Source: UBA4582 sp038106185 (lineage in GTDB: Bacteria > Pseudomonadota > Gammaproteobacteria > Pseudomonadales > Azotimanducaceae). From it: DNA of 64,000 bases. Numbering within the stretch: position 1 is the stretch's first letter; the number at the start of each line of letters is the position of its first letter. Where the stretch lies: NCBI GenBank assembly GCA_038106185.1, contig JAYODE010000002.1:1-64000 (forward strand), read 5' to 3'. The notes below the pieces were generated by a model. It was not told the DNA's origin, made no database searches, and saw nothing but the letters and a program-made list of their open reading frames with translations. The translations under genes and the position numbers were made by a program. This document shows positions 42,491-51,485 of this stretch, one piece after another.

Positions 42491-43594
42491 CTATAAAATC
42501 ATAGGGCTAACCACGAAGCGTGATTGGCTTTCGTCTGATTCCGTTAGCAACATCGCACTATTCCCATCTATCAACGTCATTTGGACCTCGTCGCCATCCA
42601 TTGCCGATAAGGCATCAATCAGATAGTCGACATTGAATCCTATCTCTACTTTGGCTCCATCGTATGCCACTGGAACATTCTCTTCAGCCTCTTCCTGTAA
42701 AGGATTATTGGCATAAATCCCCAAGTTTCCCGGCGTCAATTCCAGGCGAATATTTCTGTAAGTCTCGTTCGTCAGAATCGATGTTCTGGTTAGAGCATCC
42801 TTAATCTCACGACGATTAGCCCGCAATACAATGTTGCCCCCAACCGGCATGGCGCGTTCGTAATCCGGATAGGTCGCGTCGATCAATTGAGTCACGAGGC
42901 AAAGGTGACTCGACTCGACGCGAAGATGATTGTTAGAAAATTTTAACACCAGCTCCCGCTCGTCATCTTTAACCATTCGCATCAATTCGACAATGCCTTT
43001 TCTCGGGACAATAAATTGCCGCCTTTCATCGACGGCATAGGTGCCTGCTAGACGGTTAGCAGCGAGCCGCTGGCCATTGGTCGCCACTGCCGTGAGCTGG
43101 TCCGCAGTGAGTTCTATCAACATACCGTTGAAAAAATACCGAACGTCCTGTTGCGCCATAGCAAAACTGGTTTTGTCCAACAGACGCTTAAGCGACTGAG
43201 GTGAAAGACTCACCTCAACCTGAGCCGGATCCATGTCAATAATTGGAAATTCTGTCGTAGGCAGTGTCGCCAGATGGGATTTAAAGCGCCCACTGACGAT
43301 ACTCATTCGCTCACCCTCTAACGAACATACGAGTGGCGTGTTACCAGGAAAACTACGGCAAATTTCCATAAATTTTCGTGCCGGTATGGTGACAGCACCG
43401 TCTGAGGCGTTAGTGATCGTCTTCAGACTCGCGCTGAGCTCTACTTCCAGATCCGTACCCACAAGCGTCAGAACACCATTTCTAACGGTTATTTTGAGAT
43501 TCGCTAAAACAGGTAGCGTTTGTCGACGCTCTACAACGCCAGACACAAACTGCAATGGCTCTACCAATGCATTTCGATCTATCTCAAACTTCAT
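42491..43594 (-). CDS. Second DNA polymerase III beta clamp, diverged paralogue
   Basis: A complete 367-residue clamp protein directly downstream of dnaA; by eye about half its residues match the canonical copy. The DNA-facing features are kept (VERRQTLPVLAN with Arg24, AQQDVRY, NNPLQEEAEE), as is the three-domain layout. The partner pocket differs: VRYFFNG for VRYYLNG (Leu155 to Phe), TNGQRL for TDGHRL (Asp173 to Asn, His175 to Gln), YPDYERAMP (Val247 to Ala) and C-terminal VVSPMIL for VVMPMRL (Met362 to Ser, Arg365 to Ile), in E. coli numbering. ATG 43594 follows AGGAG. No stop or frameshift suggests decay. It may serve a restricted set of partners or form hetero-rings; this is inferred. 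Confidence 0.9.
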   Translation of the reverse strand: MKFEIDRNALVEPLQFVSGVVERRQTLPVLANLKITVRNGVLTLVGTDLEVELSASLKTITNASDGAVTIPARKFMEICRSFPGNTPLVCSLEGERMSIVSGRFKSHLATLPTTEFPIIDMDPAQVEVSLSPQSLKRLLDKTSFAMAQQDVRYFFNGMLIELTADQLTAVATNGQRLAANRLAGTYAVDERRQFIVPRKGIVELMRMVKDDERELVLKFSNNHLRVESSHLCLVTQLIDATYPDYERAMPVGGNIVLRANRREIKDALTRTSILTNETYRNIRLELTPGNLGIYANNPLQEEAEENVPVAYDGAKVEIGFNVDYLIDALSAMDGDEVQMTLIDGNSAMLLTESDESQSRFVVSPMIL

Positions 43595-43643
43595 GGCACT
43601 CCTTATGGAGCCTTACTTAAATAGCGCTGCTAATCATGCACAT

Positions 43644-44999
43644 CTAGGCCGTCAATATTCGCAGCAAGTTAGTATAGTCGTCTCGAATATCCTGATGACT
43701 CTCACGCAGCTCTTCAATTTTTCGCACGGCATGCATGACTGTCGTATGATCCCGTCCTCCGAAAGAATCGCCGATCTCAGGAAGACTGTGATTCGTCAGT
43801 TCCTTTGCCAGCGCCATGGCTACTTGTCGCGGCCTTGCTATCGATCGGGTTCGGCGCTTGGAATGTAACTCAGCGATTCGAATCTTATAATACTCTGCCA
43901 CCGTCTTCTGAATGTTTTCGATCCCGACTTGCCGATCCTGCAGCGAAATCAAATCCTTCAACGACTCTCGAACCTGTTCAATACTGATCTCTCGTCCAGT
44001 GAATTTCGCGTTAGCAATTACCCTGCGTAAAGCACCTTCCAGCTCTCGAACATTCGAGCGGATTCTTTCAGCGATAAAAAAAGCCGCGTCATGGGGCAAA
44101 TAAACCGCTTCTACCTCGGCTTTCTTCAGCAGGATTGCCACCCGCGTTTCCAGATCGGGAGGCTCAACGGTTGCTGTCATACCCCACATAAACCGACTCT
44201 TGAGTCGTTCTTCCAGTCCCTCGATTTCTTTTGGGTAGCGGTCACACGTCAGTACTATCTGGCTACCGTTTTCCTGCAACCGATTGAAAACATGGAAAAA
44301 CTCTTCCTGAGATTTCATACCCTTGGCGAGAAACTGAATGTCGTCCATGAGCAGCACATCGACGGTTCGATAGTACTGGGTAAATTCCGACATGGTGCCA
44401 TGCTCGATCGCCCTGACCATGTCCTCCATAAACCGCTGAGAATACATGTAGGCCACCTTTAAATGCGGATGCTTTTCAAGAATAGCATTACCTACCGCAT
44501 GCATCAGGTGCGTCTTACCAAGCCCGACTCCACCGTACAACAGCAGGCACTTATAAGTAACACCAACGTTTTCAGATACTTGAATGGCCGCAGCCCTGGC
44601 CAACTCATTGGATCGACCGGCGACAAATGTCTCAAACGTAAACTCGGTATTGAGTTTGAGTAATGGGTAGAAGCTTTCTCGAGCCGCAAAGCTATTATCG
44701 ACAACGCGCGCATTGCCGTTACCTCGTGGCGTTCCCTGACCAGTGCTGGCGCCGGATGGCGCGGCTGAAGAACCAATACGCAAGGTTACGGACCCAAAAC
44801 CATTTTGGTCAACCAACTCCTGGATCCGCGCCAGAAACATATCGCTAACCTGGTCCCGAATATACTTGTTGGGCGCCAGTAAACATAACTCTTTGGTATC
44901 TAACTCGGCCTGCAAAGGCTTTATCCAGGTATTAAATTGCTGCGCAGTCAACTCTCCCTCCAGACTGCTTAAGCATTTTTGCCAGATTGTCGCCCCCAC
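43644..44999 (-). CDS. dnaA: Chromosomal replication initiator DnaA
   Basis: A 451-residue initiator. Domain I (about 1-80, IWQKCLSSLEGELTAQQFNTW) is followed by a short linker and the AAA+ domain with Walker A YGGVGLGKTHLMHAVGN, Walker B VLLMDDIQFLAKG, and the C-terminal HTH ending in the DnaA signature GDSFGGRDHTTVMHAVRKI. The start is GTG at 44999 with GGAGG 5 bases upstream. It is transcribed away from the adjacent oriC and leads the dnaA-dnaN-dnaN-recF-gyrB set. Confidence 0.97.
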   Translation of the reverse strand: MGATIWQKCLSSLEGELTAQQFNTWIKPLQAELDTKELCLLAPNKYIRDQVSDMFLARIQELVDQNGFGSVTLRIGSSAAPSGASTGQGTPRGNGNARVVDNSFAARESFYPLLKLNTEFTFETFVAGRSNELARAAAIQVSENVGVTYKCLLLYGGVGLGKTHLMHAVGNAILEKHPHLKVAYMYSQRFMEDMVRAIEHGTMSEFTQYYRTVDVLLMDDIQFLAKGMKSQEEFFHVFNRLQENGSQIVLTCDRYPKEIEGLEERLKSRFMWGMTATVEPPDLETRVAILLKKAEVEAVYLPHDAAFFIAERIRSNVRELEGALRRVIANAKFTGREISIEQVRESLKDLISLQDRQVGIENIQKTVAEYYKIRIAELHSKRRTRSIARPRQVAMALAKELTNHSLPEIGDSFGGRDHTTVMHAVRKIEELRESHQDIRDDYTNLLRILTA

Positions 45000-45129
45000 A
45001 AAACCTCCGAATGAACTTTTCTATCATAAAGTCGGCAAATTGGTATCCATACCGTGCCGTTGCTCGAGGCCTCTTTCTCGGTAGCCTCCAGTCGACTCGA
45101 ATAGTAACGCCATTTGACGCCTCAAGCCA

Positions 45130-45508
45130 CCAGTTCCGTATAAAATAACATAATTAAAAATCCTTACGAATCAATAATTTATGCTTTAAATCGGTAGATA
45201 ACCAGTGAATATCCTGTGAGCAACCTGTGTATAAATCTAGGATCCTGGCGCCTGAACCGTTGCCTGTGGATAACTCGAGCATTGCTGCACAGCTTGTCCA
45301 CAGTTTGCACTCAGGTATAGATCAAACTGCCAACAACCTTTAACGTCACTCAACTTATTGATATAGAACACTATTATTGACTCATCCACAGCCTACTGAG
45401 GCCTAATAACAACACCAATAATAAATGATATATATATACTGTTAACTACTATTTAGGGGCAGTAAAATTTTGCCCAACCTTAGGAGCGATAAAGTCTGAA
45501 AACCTAAA
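45130..45508. other. Chromosomal replication origin, oriC
   Basis: The 578-bp interval between dnaA and rpmH (45000-45577) has the expected signals. DnaA boxes: a perfect TGTGGATAA (45265-45273) and one-mismatch boxes TGTGTATAA (45226-45234), TTGTCCACA (45294-45302) and TCATCCACA (45382-45390). A very AT-rich stretch, the likely unwinding element, runs from about 45400 to 45460. Genes on either side point away from it. The dnaA-rpmH location is the same as the mapped origin of Pseudomonas. Exact limits are not determined. Confidence 0.9.
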
Positions 45509-45537
45509 TTGACTGTTGCTTCGATCTTCTTTAGAAT
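45509..45537 (+). promoter_or_regulatory. Sigma70 promoter of rpmH
   Basis: TTGACT (45509-45514) and TAGAAT (45532-45537) with an ideal 17-bp spacer, 40 bp before the rpmH start. Confidence 0.75.
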
Positions 45538-45577
45538 CGCCGCTCGTTTTTCAAACCCCGTTACCGGTGCAAAACCA

Positions 45578-45712
45578 ATGAAAAGAACATTTCAACCAAG
45601 CGTACTGAAACGCAACAGAACCCACGGTTTCCGATCCAGAATGGCAACCAAAAACGGTCGCTTGGTCTTGAAGCGTCGTCGAGCCAAGGGACGCAAGGAA
45701 CTGACAGTCTGA
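45578..45712 (+). CDS. rpmH: 50S ribosomal protein L34
   Basis: A 44-residue, highly basic protein: MKRTFQPSVLKRNRTHGFRS and then RMATKNGRLVLKRRRAKGRK, nearly the same as L34 of other gammaproteobacteria. The ATG at 45578 gives the family N-terminus; an open frame upstream from 45509 is not used. It is followed by rnpA 9 bp later. Confidence 0.97.
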   Translation: MKRTFQPSVLKRNRTHGFRSRMATKNGRLVLKRRRAKGRKELTV

Positions 45713-45721
45713 TAGGAGCTC

Positions 45722-46129
45722 TTGGCTGATCTACTTGAACAGTCGGTGAGGGTTGCAGCGGCGCAAGGATTCCCGCCACACTACCGATTGCACAAATCTC
45801 ACGAATTTGACGCTGTCTTTAAAGGCAACAAGTATCGATTGAGTGGGCCGGAATTTCTTGTTCTTGCTGTCGAAAACCAGGGAAAGCATTGTCGCCTCGG
45901 GATGGTCATTGGCAAAAAAACCGCTGGCCCAGCAGTGCAACGCAATAGAATCAAGCGCTTGATTCGAGAATCTTTTCGCACCCAGGGTCCTCAAGCAAAT
46001 GAATCACCGTGTTTGGATATCGTCATAGTCGCGAGGTCTGGTGTCTCAACGAGAGACAACCAACATTTGACAGATGTGCTGGCAAAAGGTTGGAAAAAGT
46101 TGTTCAAAAAAGCGTCTGTGAGTACTTAG
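45722..46129 (+). CDS. rnpA: Ribonuclease P protein component
   Basis: A 135-residue basic protein that assists the RNase P RNA in tRNA 5' processing. The RNR signature region reads GPAVQRNRIKRLIRESFR (about 76-93). I use TTG 45722, which has AGGAG 6 bases upstream; the first 20 residues are less conserved, and a later GTG (45749) is an alternative. Its stop directly abuts the yidD start. Confidence 0.93.
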   Translation: MADLLEQSVRVAAAQGFPPHYRLHKSHEFDAVFKGNKYRLSGPEFLVLAVENQGKHCRLGMVIGKKTAGPAVQRNRIKRLIRESFRTQGPQANESPCLDIVIVARSGVSTRDNQHLTDVLAKGWKKLFKKASVST

Positions 46130-46390
46130 ATGATCAAAAGGCTCCTGTTAATTACGATACGCATTTATCAACTCTGCCTCAGTAGCGTTCTTGGGCCTCG
46201 CTGTCGATTTCATCCTACCTGTTCAGAATATACCCGTGAGGCGATTGAGCGACATGGTGTATTTCAAGGCACTTGGCTGGGTTTACGCCGACTGGCGAAA
46301 TGCCACCCTTTTCATCCGGGGGGTATCGATTCGGTCCCTGCCGTTTTAAATGTTAACGACACCAGTAAAAAGCCGATCGGCTTCGAGTAG
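46130..46390 (+). CDS. yidD: Membrane protein insertion efficiency factor YidD
   Basis: An 86-residue inner-membrane-associated protein thought to help YidC-dependent insertion. The family pattern is clear: YQLCLSSVLGPRCRFHPTCS, EYTREAIERHG and the CHPFHPGGIDSVP segment with its conserved cysteines. It starts immediately after rnpA and lies 22 bp before yidC, the standard order. Confidence 0.94.
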   Translation: MIKRLLLITIRIYQLCLSSVLGPRCRFHPTCSEYTREAIERHGVFQGTWLGLRRLAKCHPFHPGGIDSVPAVLNVNDTSKKPIGFE

Positions 46391-46412
46391 CCATTTTCAA
46401 CGAGAGTTACCT

Positions 46413-48134
46413 ATGGATTTTCAACGTATTTTAATTTTATTAGGTCTCGCGATTACCACCTACATGCTGATTCTGGCTTGGAGCGAAGATTATGGCAGTG
46501 GCAAAATCGAGTCAGAGTCAGCGGATGCGATAAGCACACCAAACACCGATGTACTCACCAATATCAATTCCCTTCCGAGTGCTAGCCAAAACGGTTCTGT
46601 CAGCGAAGCATCTGTCGACTTTCTGCCCCTCGACAGTATCAAACCAGAACCCGTTGTAGGGACGACCAGCGATGTAGTGGATCTCCAGTCAAACAGTCAG
46701 AATGCACGTTATGTCACAGTGACAACCGATGTGCTGAATCTTTTGATCGATACGGTCGGTGGCGATATCGTCAAAGCTTCATTGACAAAATTTCCCGTGG
46801 CGATCGATCAGCCTGATTCACCTTTTGTCTTGATGGATCCACGCAATGCCTACGCCGCCCAGAGTGGCCTCATAGGTCCTAACGGTACGGATACCGCTGC
46901 TGGTAGACCAACCTTTACTGTAGCCCAGAGTCAGTATGAACTTTCCCCAAACGAAGATCAGATTCAGGTAGAGTTGAAAACCTTGCAGGGTGAAGTATCA
47001 GTGACAAAACGCTTTACTCTGCGGCGTGACAATTATCTGGTCGACGTCGACTATCAAGTGGTAAACAACAGCAACCAAACCTGGGCCGCCGCGTTATTCG
47101 GTCAGATTAAACGAGATGGTCAAGCGCCAGTACTCATTGACCAGAGTGCCATGGGTCTGCAGCCCTATACCGGTGGTGCAACCTTCACGACAGACGCGCC
47201 CTACACGAAAATCACCTTTGATGATGTCGAAGAAAATCCCTATAAGGCTATTGTCGATGGTGGCTACATTGCTATGGTTCAGCATTATTTTGTAACAGCT
47301 TGGGTACCTAAAGAGAAACAGGAAAAGAATACCTACCATGCCCGCAAACTCGCAGGCAAGGATGCCTTCCTGTTTGGCTTCACCTCACCTAATTGGTCAG
47401 TAGCTCCCGGCCAACAAGATACTAAAGGCGCGCAGTTTTATGTGGGACCGAAAGATCAATATAAACTTGAGGAAATATCGCCAGGCTTAAATCTCACGGT
47501 AGACTACGGCTTTTTATGGTGGCTAGCTCAGCCCATGTTTGGGTTGCTAACTTTTATTCACGGCATCGTGAGTAACTGGGGTATCGCGATTATTATTCTG
47601 ACGATTATCGTAAAAACCCTGCTATATCCTTTGTCCGCTGCCGGCTTCAAGTCCATGGCTAAAATGCGCAAACTCCAGCCTGAAATGGTGCGCCTGAAAG
47701 AGCGCTATGGGGATGACAAGCAACAATTTACCCAAGCGATGATGGAGCTGTATAAAAAGGAAGGTGCCAATCCTTTGGGGGGCTGTTTGCCTATTTTGCT
47801 GCAGATGCCGGTTTTTCTGGCACTCTACTGGACCCTGATGGAAAGCTACGAATTGCGCCAGGCACCCTTCATGTTGTGGATAAATGATCTGGCGGTGATG
47901 GACCCCTATTTCGTTTTACCCATTCTCATGGGTGCATCTATGTTTGTCACCCAAATGATGCAACCGGAACCGCCAGATCCAATGCAAGCCAAGGTCATGA
48001 AAGTGATGCCAGTAATGTTTACCTTCTTCTTCCTCTGGTTCCCCAGTGGTCTGGTATTGTATTGGTTGGTAAACAATCTACTGTCGATCGCCCAGCAATG
48101 GGTTGTGACCAAACAGGTTGAAAAAGCCGGCTAA
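46413..48134 (+). CDS. yidC: Membrane protein insertase YidC
   Basis: A 573-residue insertase. An N-terminal transmembrane helix (MDFQRILILLGLAITTYMLI) precedes a large periplasmic beta domain (about 55-345) and the conserved five-helix core with NWGIAIIILTIIVKTLLYPL, NPLGGCLPILLQMPVFLALY and FLWFPSGLVLYWLVNNLLSI. The ATG at 46413 matches the family; an upstream in-frame start overlaps yidD. Confidence 0.97.
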   Translation: MDFQRILILLGLAITTYMLILAWSEDYGSGKIESESADAISTPNTDVLTNINSLPSASQNGSVSEASVDFLPLDSIKPEPVVGTTSDVVDLQSNSQNARYVTVTTDVLNLLIDTVGGDIVKASLTKFPVAIDQPDSPFVLMDPRNAYAAQSGLIGPNGTDTAAGRPTFTVAQSQYELSPNEDQIQVELKTLQGEVSVTKRFTLRRDNYLVDVDYQVVNNSNQTWAAALFGQIKRDGQAPVLIDQSAMGLQPYTGGATFTTDAPYTKITFDDVEENPYKAIVDGGYIAMVQHYFVTAWVPKEKQEKNTYHARKLAGKDAFLFGFTSPNWSVAPGQQDTKGAQFYVGPKDQYKLEEISPGLNLTVDYGFLWWLAQPMFGLLTFIHGIVSNWGIAIIILTIIVKTLLYPLSAAGFKSMAKMRKLQPEMVRLKERYGDDKQQFTQAMMELYKKEGANPLGGCLPILLQMPVFLALYWTLMESYELRQAPFMLWINDLAVMDPYFVLPILMGASMFVTQMMQPEPPDPMQAKVMKVMPVMFTFFFLWFPSGLVLYWLVNNLLSIAQQWVVTKQVEKAG

Positions 48135-48144
48135 TGGGTGACCG

Positions 48145-49509
48145 ATGACCGGAATCCTAGTGCAAACTGACACCATAGTTGCTATCGCAACGCCAGTGGG
48201 TCGGGGCGGGGTGGGCATTGTTCGAATTTCCGGTACCAGGGTTCGAGAGATAGCCAGTGTGATTGTTGGCGCAGTGCCTAAGCCCAGATTCGCCACTTTC
48301 GCCAATTTTCTGGACGCAGATGGTAGTGCGATTGACCAGGGCATCGCCTTGTTTTTTCCGGGACCTCATTCTTTTACTGGCGAAGACGTGTTGGAACTGC
48401 AGGGTCATGGCGGACCTGTGGTGTTGGATATGTTGTTAAATCGAGTCCTACGAGCCGGTGCTCGAATCGCGGGTCCCGGTGAGTTTTCGCAGCGGGCTTT
48501 TCTGAACGACAAGATCGACTTGTCACAGGCAGAAGCTATTGCGGACCTTATTGATAGTGGCAGTCAGCGAGCGGCAAAAAGTGCCGTTAAATCCCTCCAG
48601 GGTCAATTCTCAACAAAAATTCAAGCGCTGAATAAAAGGATCGTTCGACTTCGAATTCATGTTGAAGCGGCGATTGATTTTCCGGAAGAAGAAGTAGATT
48701 TTTTGGCTGACGATTCGATCCATGAATCCTTGGCAGAGCTTTCCGCGGCCATGGTAGAGACGCTTGCCGAAACGGAACAGGGTGCGATCTTACGAGAAGG
48801 GGTAACCCTCGTCTTTGCAGGCCGACCTAATGCAGGTAAGTCCAGTCTGATGAATTATTTCAGTGGCCGTGATACCTCGATCGTCACCAGTGTGCCTGGA
48901 ACTACCAGAGATCTCGTCAGAGAAGATATCCACCTAGATGGCGTGCCGCTGCGCTTGGTAGATACGGCGGGCCTGCGTAACAGTGAAGATTTGGTTGAAA
49001 GAGAAGGCATCCGGCGAGCACGACAGGAAATTACGATGGCGGATATCCTCCTATTGTTAATTGATTATAGTGAACATGCAGTGGACTGGCGGGAGGAGGC
49101 AGAGGCTTTGCTGGCAGAGTCGGGGAACCCGGCAGGCGCCATTGTTGTGTTGAACAAGATTGATAAACTAGCGCTTACATCAACCCCTGTTTTCTCGGTC
49201 CCGGTTCTCGGAATATCAGTGACAACCACTCAGGGATTGGCAGAGTTGAAAGCCGCTATCCAGCAAGCGATTGGTTTTGATAGCCAAGTGGAAGGTAACT
49301 TCATTGCACGAAGCCGGCATCTCGACGCGTTGCATCGTGCCCAGGAGGCCCTGATTGCAGGCCAGCAACAATTACAGACCCAACAGGCCGGTGAGCTATT
49401 GGCAGAAGAACTGCGTATTGCCCATGAGGCGCTGAATGAAATTACCGGAGAGTTTTCCAGTGATGACCTGCTAGGAGAGATCTTCTCAAGCTTCTGTATC
49501 GGCAAGTAG
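48145..49509 (+). CDS. mnmE: tRNA modification GTPase MnmE
   Basis: A 454-residue GTPase that with MnmG makes cmnm5U34 in tRNA. The N-terminal folate-binding domain (TIVAIATPVGRGGVGIVRIS) is followed by a helical domain, the G domain (G1 GRPNAGKSSL, G3 DTAGLR, G4 NKID) and the C-terminal catalytic CIGK motif. It is followed by mnmG 92 bp later. Confidence 0.97.
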   Translation: MTGILVQTDTIVAIATPVGRGGVGIVRISGTRVREIASVIVGAVPKPRFATFANFLDADGSAIDQGIALFFPGPHSFTGEDVLELQGHGGPVVLDMLLNRVLRAGARIAGPGEFSQRAFLNDKIDLSQAEAIADLIDSGSQRAAKSAVKSLQGQFSTKIQALNKRIVRLRIHVEAAIDFPEEEVDFLADDSIHESLAELSAAMVETLAETEQGAILREGVTLVFAGRPNAGKSSLMNYFSGRDTSIVTSVPGTTRDLVREDIHLDGVPLRLVDTAGLRNSEDLVEREGIRRARQEITMADILLLLIDYSEHAVDWREEAEALLAESGNPAGAIVVLNKIDKLALTSTPVFSVPVLGISVTTTQGLAELKAAIQQAIGFDSQVEGNFIARSRHLDALHRAQEALIAGQQQLQTQQAGELLAEELRIAHEALNEITGEFSSDDLLGEIFSSFCIGK

Positions 49510-49601
49510 TCGTTGCCAAAACCAATCCAAGAAATCATGGACATAGACTTTATCGCCAACGTCCGTATACTTGCGGACCCAAAGTAAATGCCGTAGCTGC
49601 C

Positions 49602-51485
49602 ATGGACTATCCAAATCGTTATGCAGTCATTGTTGTCGGTGGTGGCCACGCTGGTACCGAGGCTGCGCTCGCGGCCGCGCGAATGGGCGTGAAAACTTTG
49701 CTGCTGACACAGAATATTGAAACCCTGGGTCAAATGTCCTGTAATCCGGCGATCGGCGGAATTGGTAAGAGCCATCTCGTCAAGGAAATAGACGCGCTGG
49801 GAGGCGCTATGGCCCTCGCGGCAGACAGGGCCGGTATTCACTTTCGAACCCTGAATGCGAGAAAGGGGCCAGCAGTGCGGGCCACTCGAGCGCAGGCAGA
49901 TCGACAACTCTATAAGGCGGCGATTCGAGGGTTTCTTGAAAACCAGCCGAACTTGCAACTGTTTCAGCAATCGGTTGACGATTTAATTGTGACTGGCGAG
50001 CGAGTCACAGGGGTCGTGACTAACGCGGGGCTGCGTTTCTTTGCCGATGCAGTAGTCCTGACAGTGGGCACCTTTTTGGGCGGCATCATCCACGTTGGCA
50101 TGCAAAAACAAGCAGGTGGCCGCGCCGGTGATGCACCCTCAAACCGGCTTTCAGAAAGGCTTCGAGAACTGCCTTTCAGCGTCGGTCGCCTGAAGACCGG
50201 CACACCGCCGCGGATTGATGGCAAGTCGGTTAATTACGCAGGACTGGAGGCGCAACCCGGTGACACTCCGCGTCCAGTCATGTCCTATATGGGCTCCACG
50301 GCGGATCACCCCGCCCAGATGGACTGCTACATCACCCATACCAGCGCCGAGACCCATGACATTATTCGAGGGGGTCTGGATCGATCACCTTTGTTCACCG
50401 GTGAAATTGACGGCATAGGGCCACGTTACTGCCCATCCATTGAGGATAAGGTCGTACGCTTTGCGGATAAAAGCTCCCACCAGATTTTCATTGAGCCAGA
50501 GGGCCTTAATACCCACGAACTTTACCCGAATGGGATTTCCACCAGTCTGCCCTATGATGTTCAGGTAGCATTGGTGCGAAGTATAAAAGGTTTTGAGCAA
50601 GCGCATATCACTCGACCTGGCTATGCCATCGAGTATGACTTCTTTGAGCCTCGAGAACTCAAAAATTCGTTAGAAACCCGACACCTGGCAGGATTGTTCT
50701 TTGCGGGACAAATCAATGGCACCACCGGTTACGAAGAGGCTGCGGCCCAAGGCCTGATCGCAGGCATCAATGCCGCGAATCTCAGTCTCGAGCAGGCGCC
50801 CTACTGTCCTGGTCGAAATGAGGCTTATATTGGAGTACTCATTGACGATCTGATCACTATGGGGACTAAAGAACCCTACAGGATGTTCACCAGCCGTGCA
50901 GAATATCGCCTGATATTACGCCAGGACAATGCCGACCGCAGACTAACAGCGGCCGGTCGAGCAATGAATCTGGTATCTGACGAGCGGTGGCAACGGTATT
51001 CCGAAAAAATCGAAGCGATTGAGACAAGAAAGTTGCACCTGGACGAAAGTTGGCGCCATCCCGGTGACGCCGCCATTGAGGCTTTGCTGGGCCAGCCGCT
51101 GAGTCGCGAGTATAAGCTTGCGGATTTGGTGAAGCGACCAAATGTCCAAATAGACGCGTTGTTGCAAGCCGTTGGCCTCGACTGGCCTGATGCGGAGGTT
51201 AACGATCAAATCGAAATAGATCTGAAATATGCGGGCTATATCGACCGTCAACAGGACGAGATTAATCGAGTTCTGGCCCAACACTCAGTCACTATTCCAG
51301 AGCGGTTTAGTTATGCCGATATCAGCGGCTTGTCGAATGAAGTCAAACAGAAGCTAGAGCAGGTGCGACCAGCCACGATTGGTCAGGCAAGCCGAATCTC
51401 TGGGATAACGCCTGCTGCGATATCGCTGCTGTTGGTTTTTCTTAAGAAAGCGCGACACACGCTTAACGATCAAAAAAGCGCATGA
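49602..51485 (+). CDS. mnmG: tRNA uridine 5-carboxymethylaminomethyl modification enzyme MnmG
   Basis: A 627-residue FAD enzyme, the partner of MnmE. The N-terminal dinucleotide fold is VIVVGGGHAGTEAALAAARMG. The GidA signatures GGIGKSHLVKEIDALGG and GLKxGTPPR-type region (VGRLKTGTPPRIDG), the insertion domain with YCPSIEDKVVRF, and the C-terminal helical MnmE-binding domain (FSYADISGLSNEVKQKL) are present. It ends in an ATGA overlap with rsmG. Confidence 0.97.
   Translation: MDYPNRYAVIVVGGGHAGTEAALAAARMGVKTLLLTQNIETLGQMSCNPAIGGIGKSHLVKEIDALGGAMALAADRAGIHFRTLNARKGPAVRATRAQADRQLYKAAIRGFLENQPNLQLFQQSVDDLIVTGERVTGVVTNAGLRFFADAVVLTVGTFLGGIIHVGMQKQAGGRAGDAPSNRLSERLRELPFSVGRLKTGTPPRIDGKSVNYAGLEAQPGDTPRPVMSYMGSTADHPAQMDCYITHTSAETHDIIRGGLDRSPLFTGEIDGIGPRYCPSIEDKVVRFADKSSHQIFIEPEGLNTHELYPNGISTSLPYDVQVALVRSIKGFEQAHITRPGYAIEYDFFEPRELKNSLETRHLAGLFFAGQINGTTGYEEAAAQGLIAGINAANLSLEQAPYCPGRNEAYIGVLIDDLITMGTKEPYRMFTSRAEYRLILRQDNADRRLTAAGRAMNLVSDERWQRYSEKIEAIETRKLHLDESWRHPGDAAIEALLGQPLSREYKLADLVKRPNVQIDALLQAVGLDWPDAEVNDQIEIDLKYAGYIDRQQDEINRVLAQHSVTIPERFSYADISGLSNEVKQKLEQVRPATIGQASRISGITPAAISLLLVFLKKARHTLNDQKSA

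Noticed and set aside
42491..43594. Upstream dnaN as a decaying duplicate
   Set aside because: Full length, good ribosome site, no stops or frameshifts, and conserved DNA-facing motifs; the changes cluster in the partner pocket.
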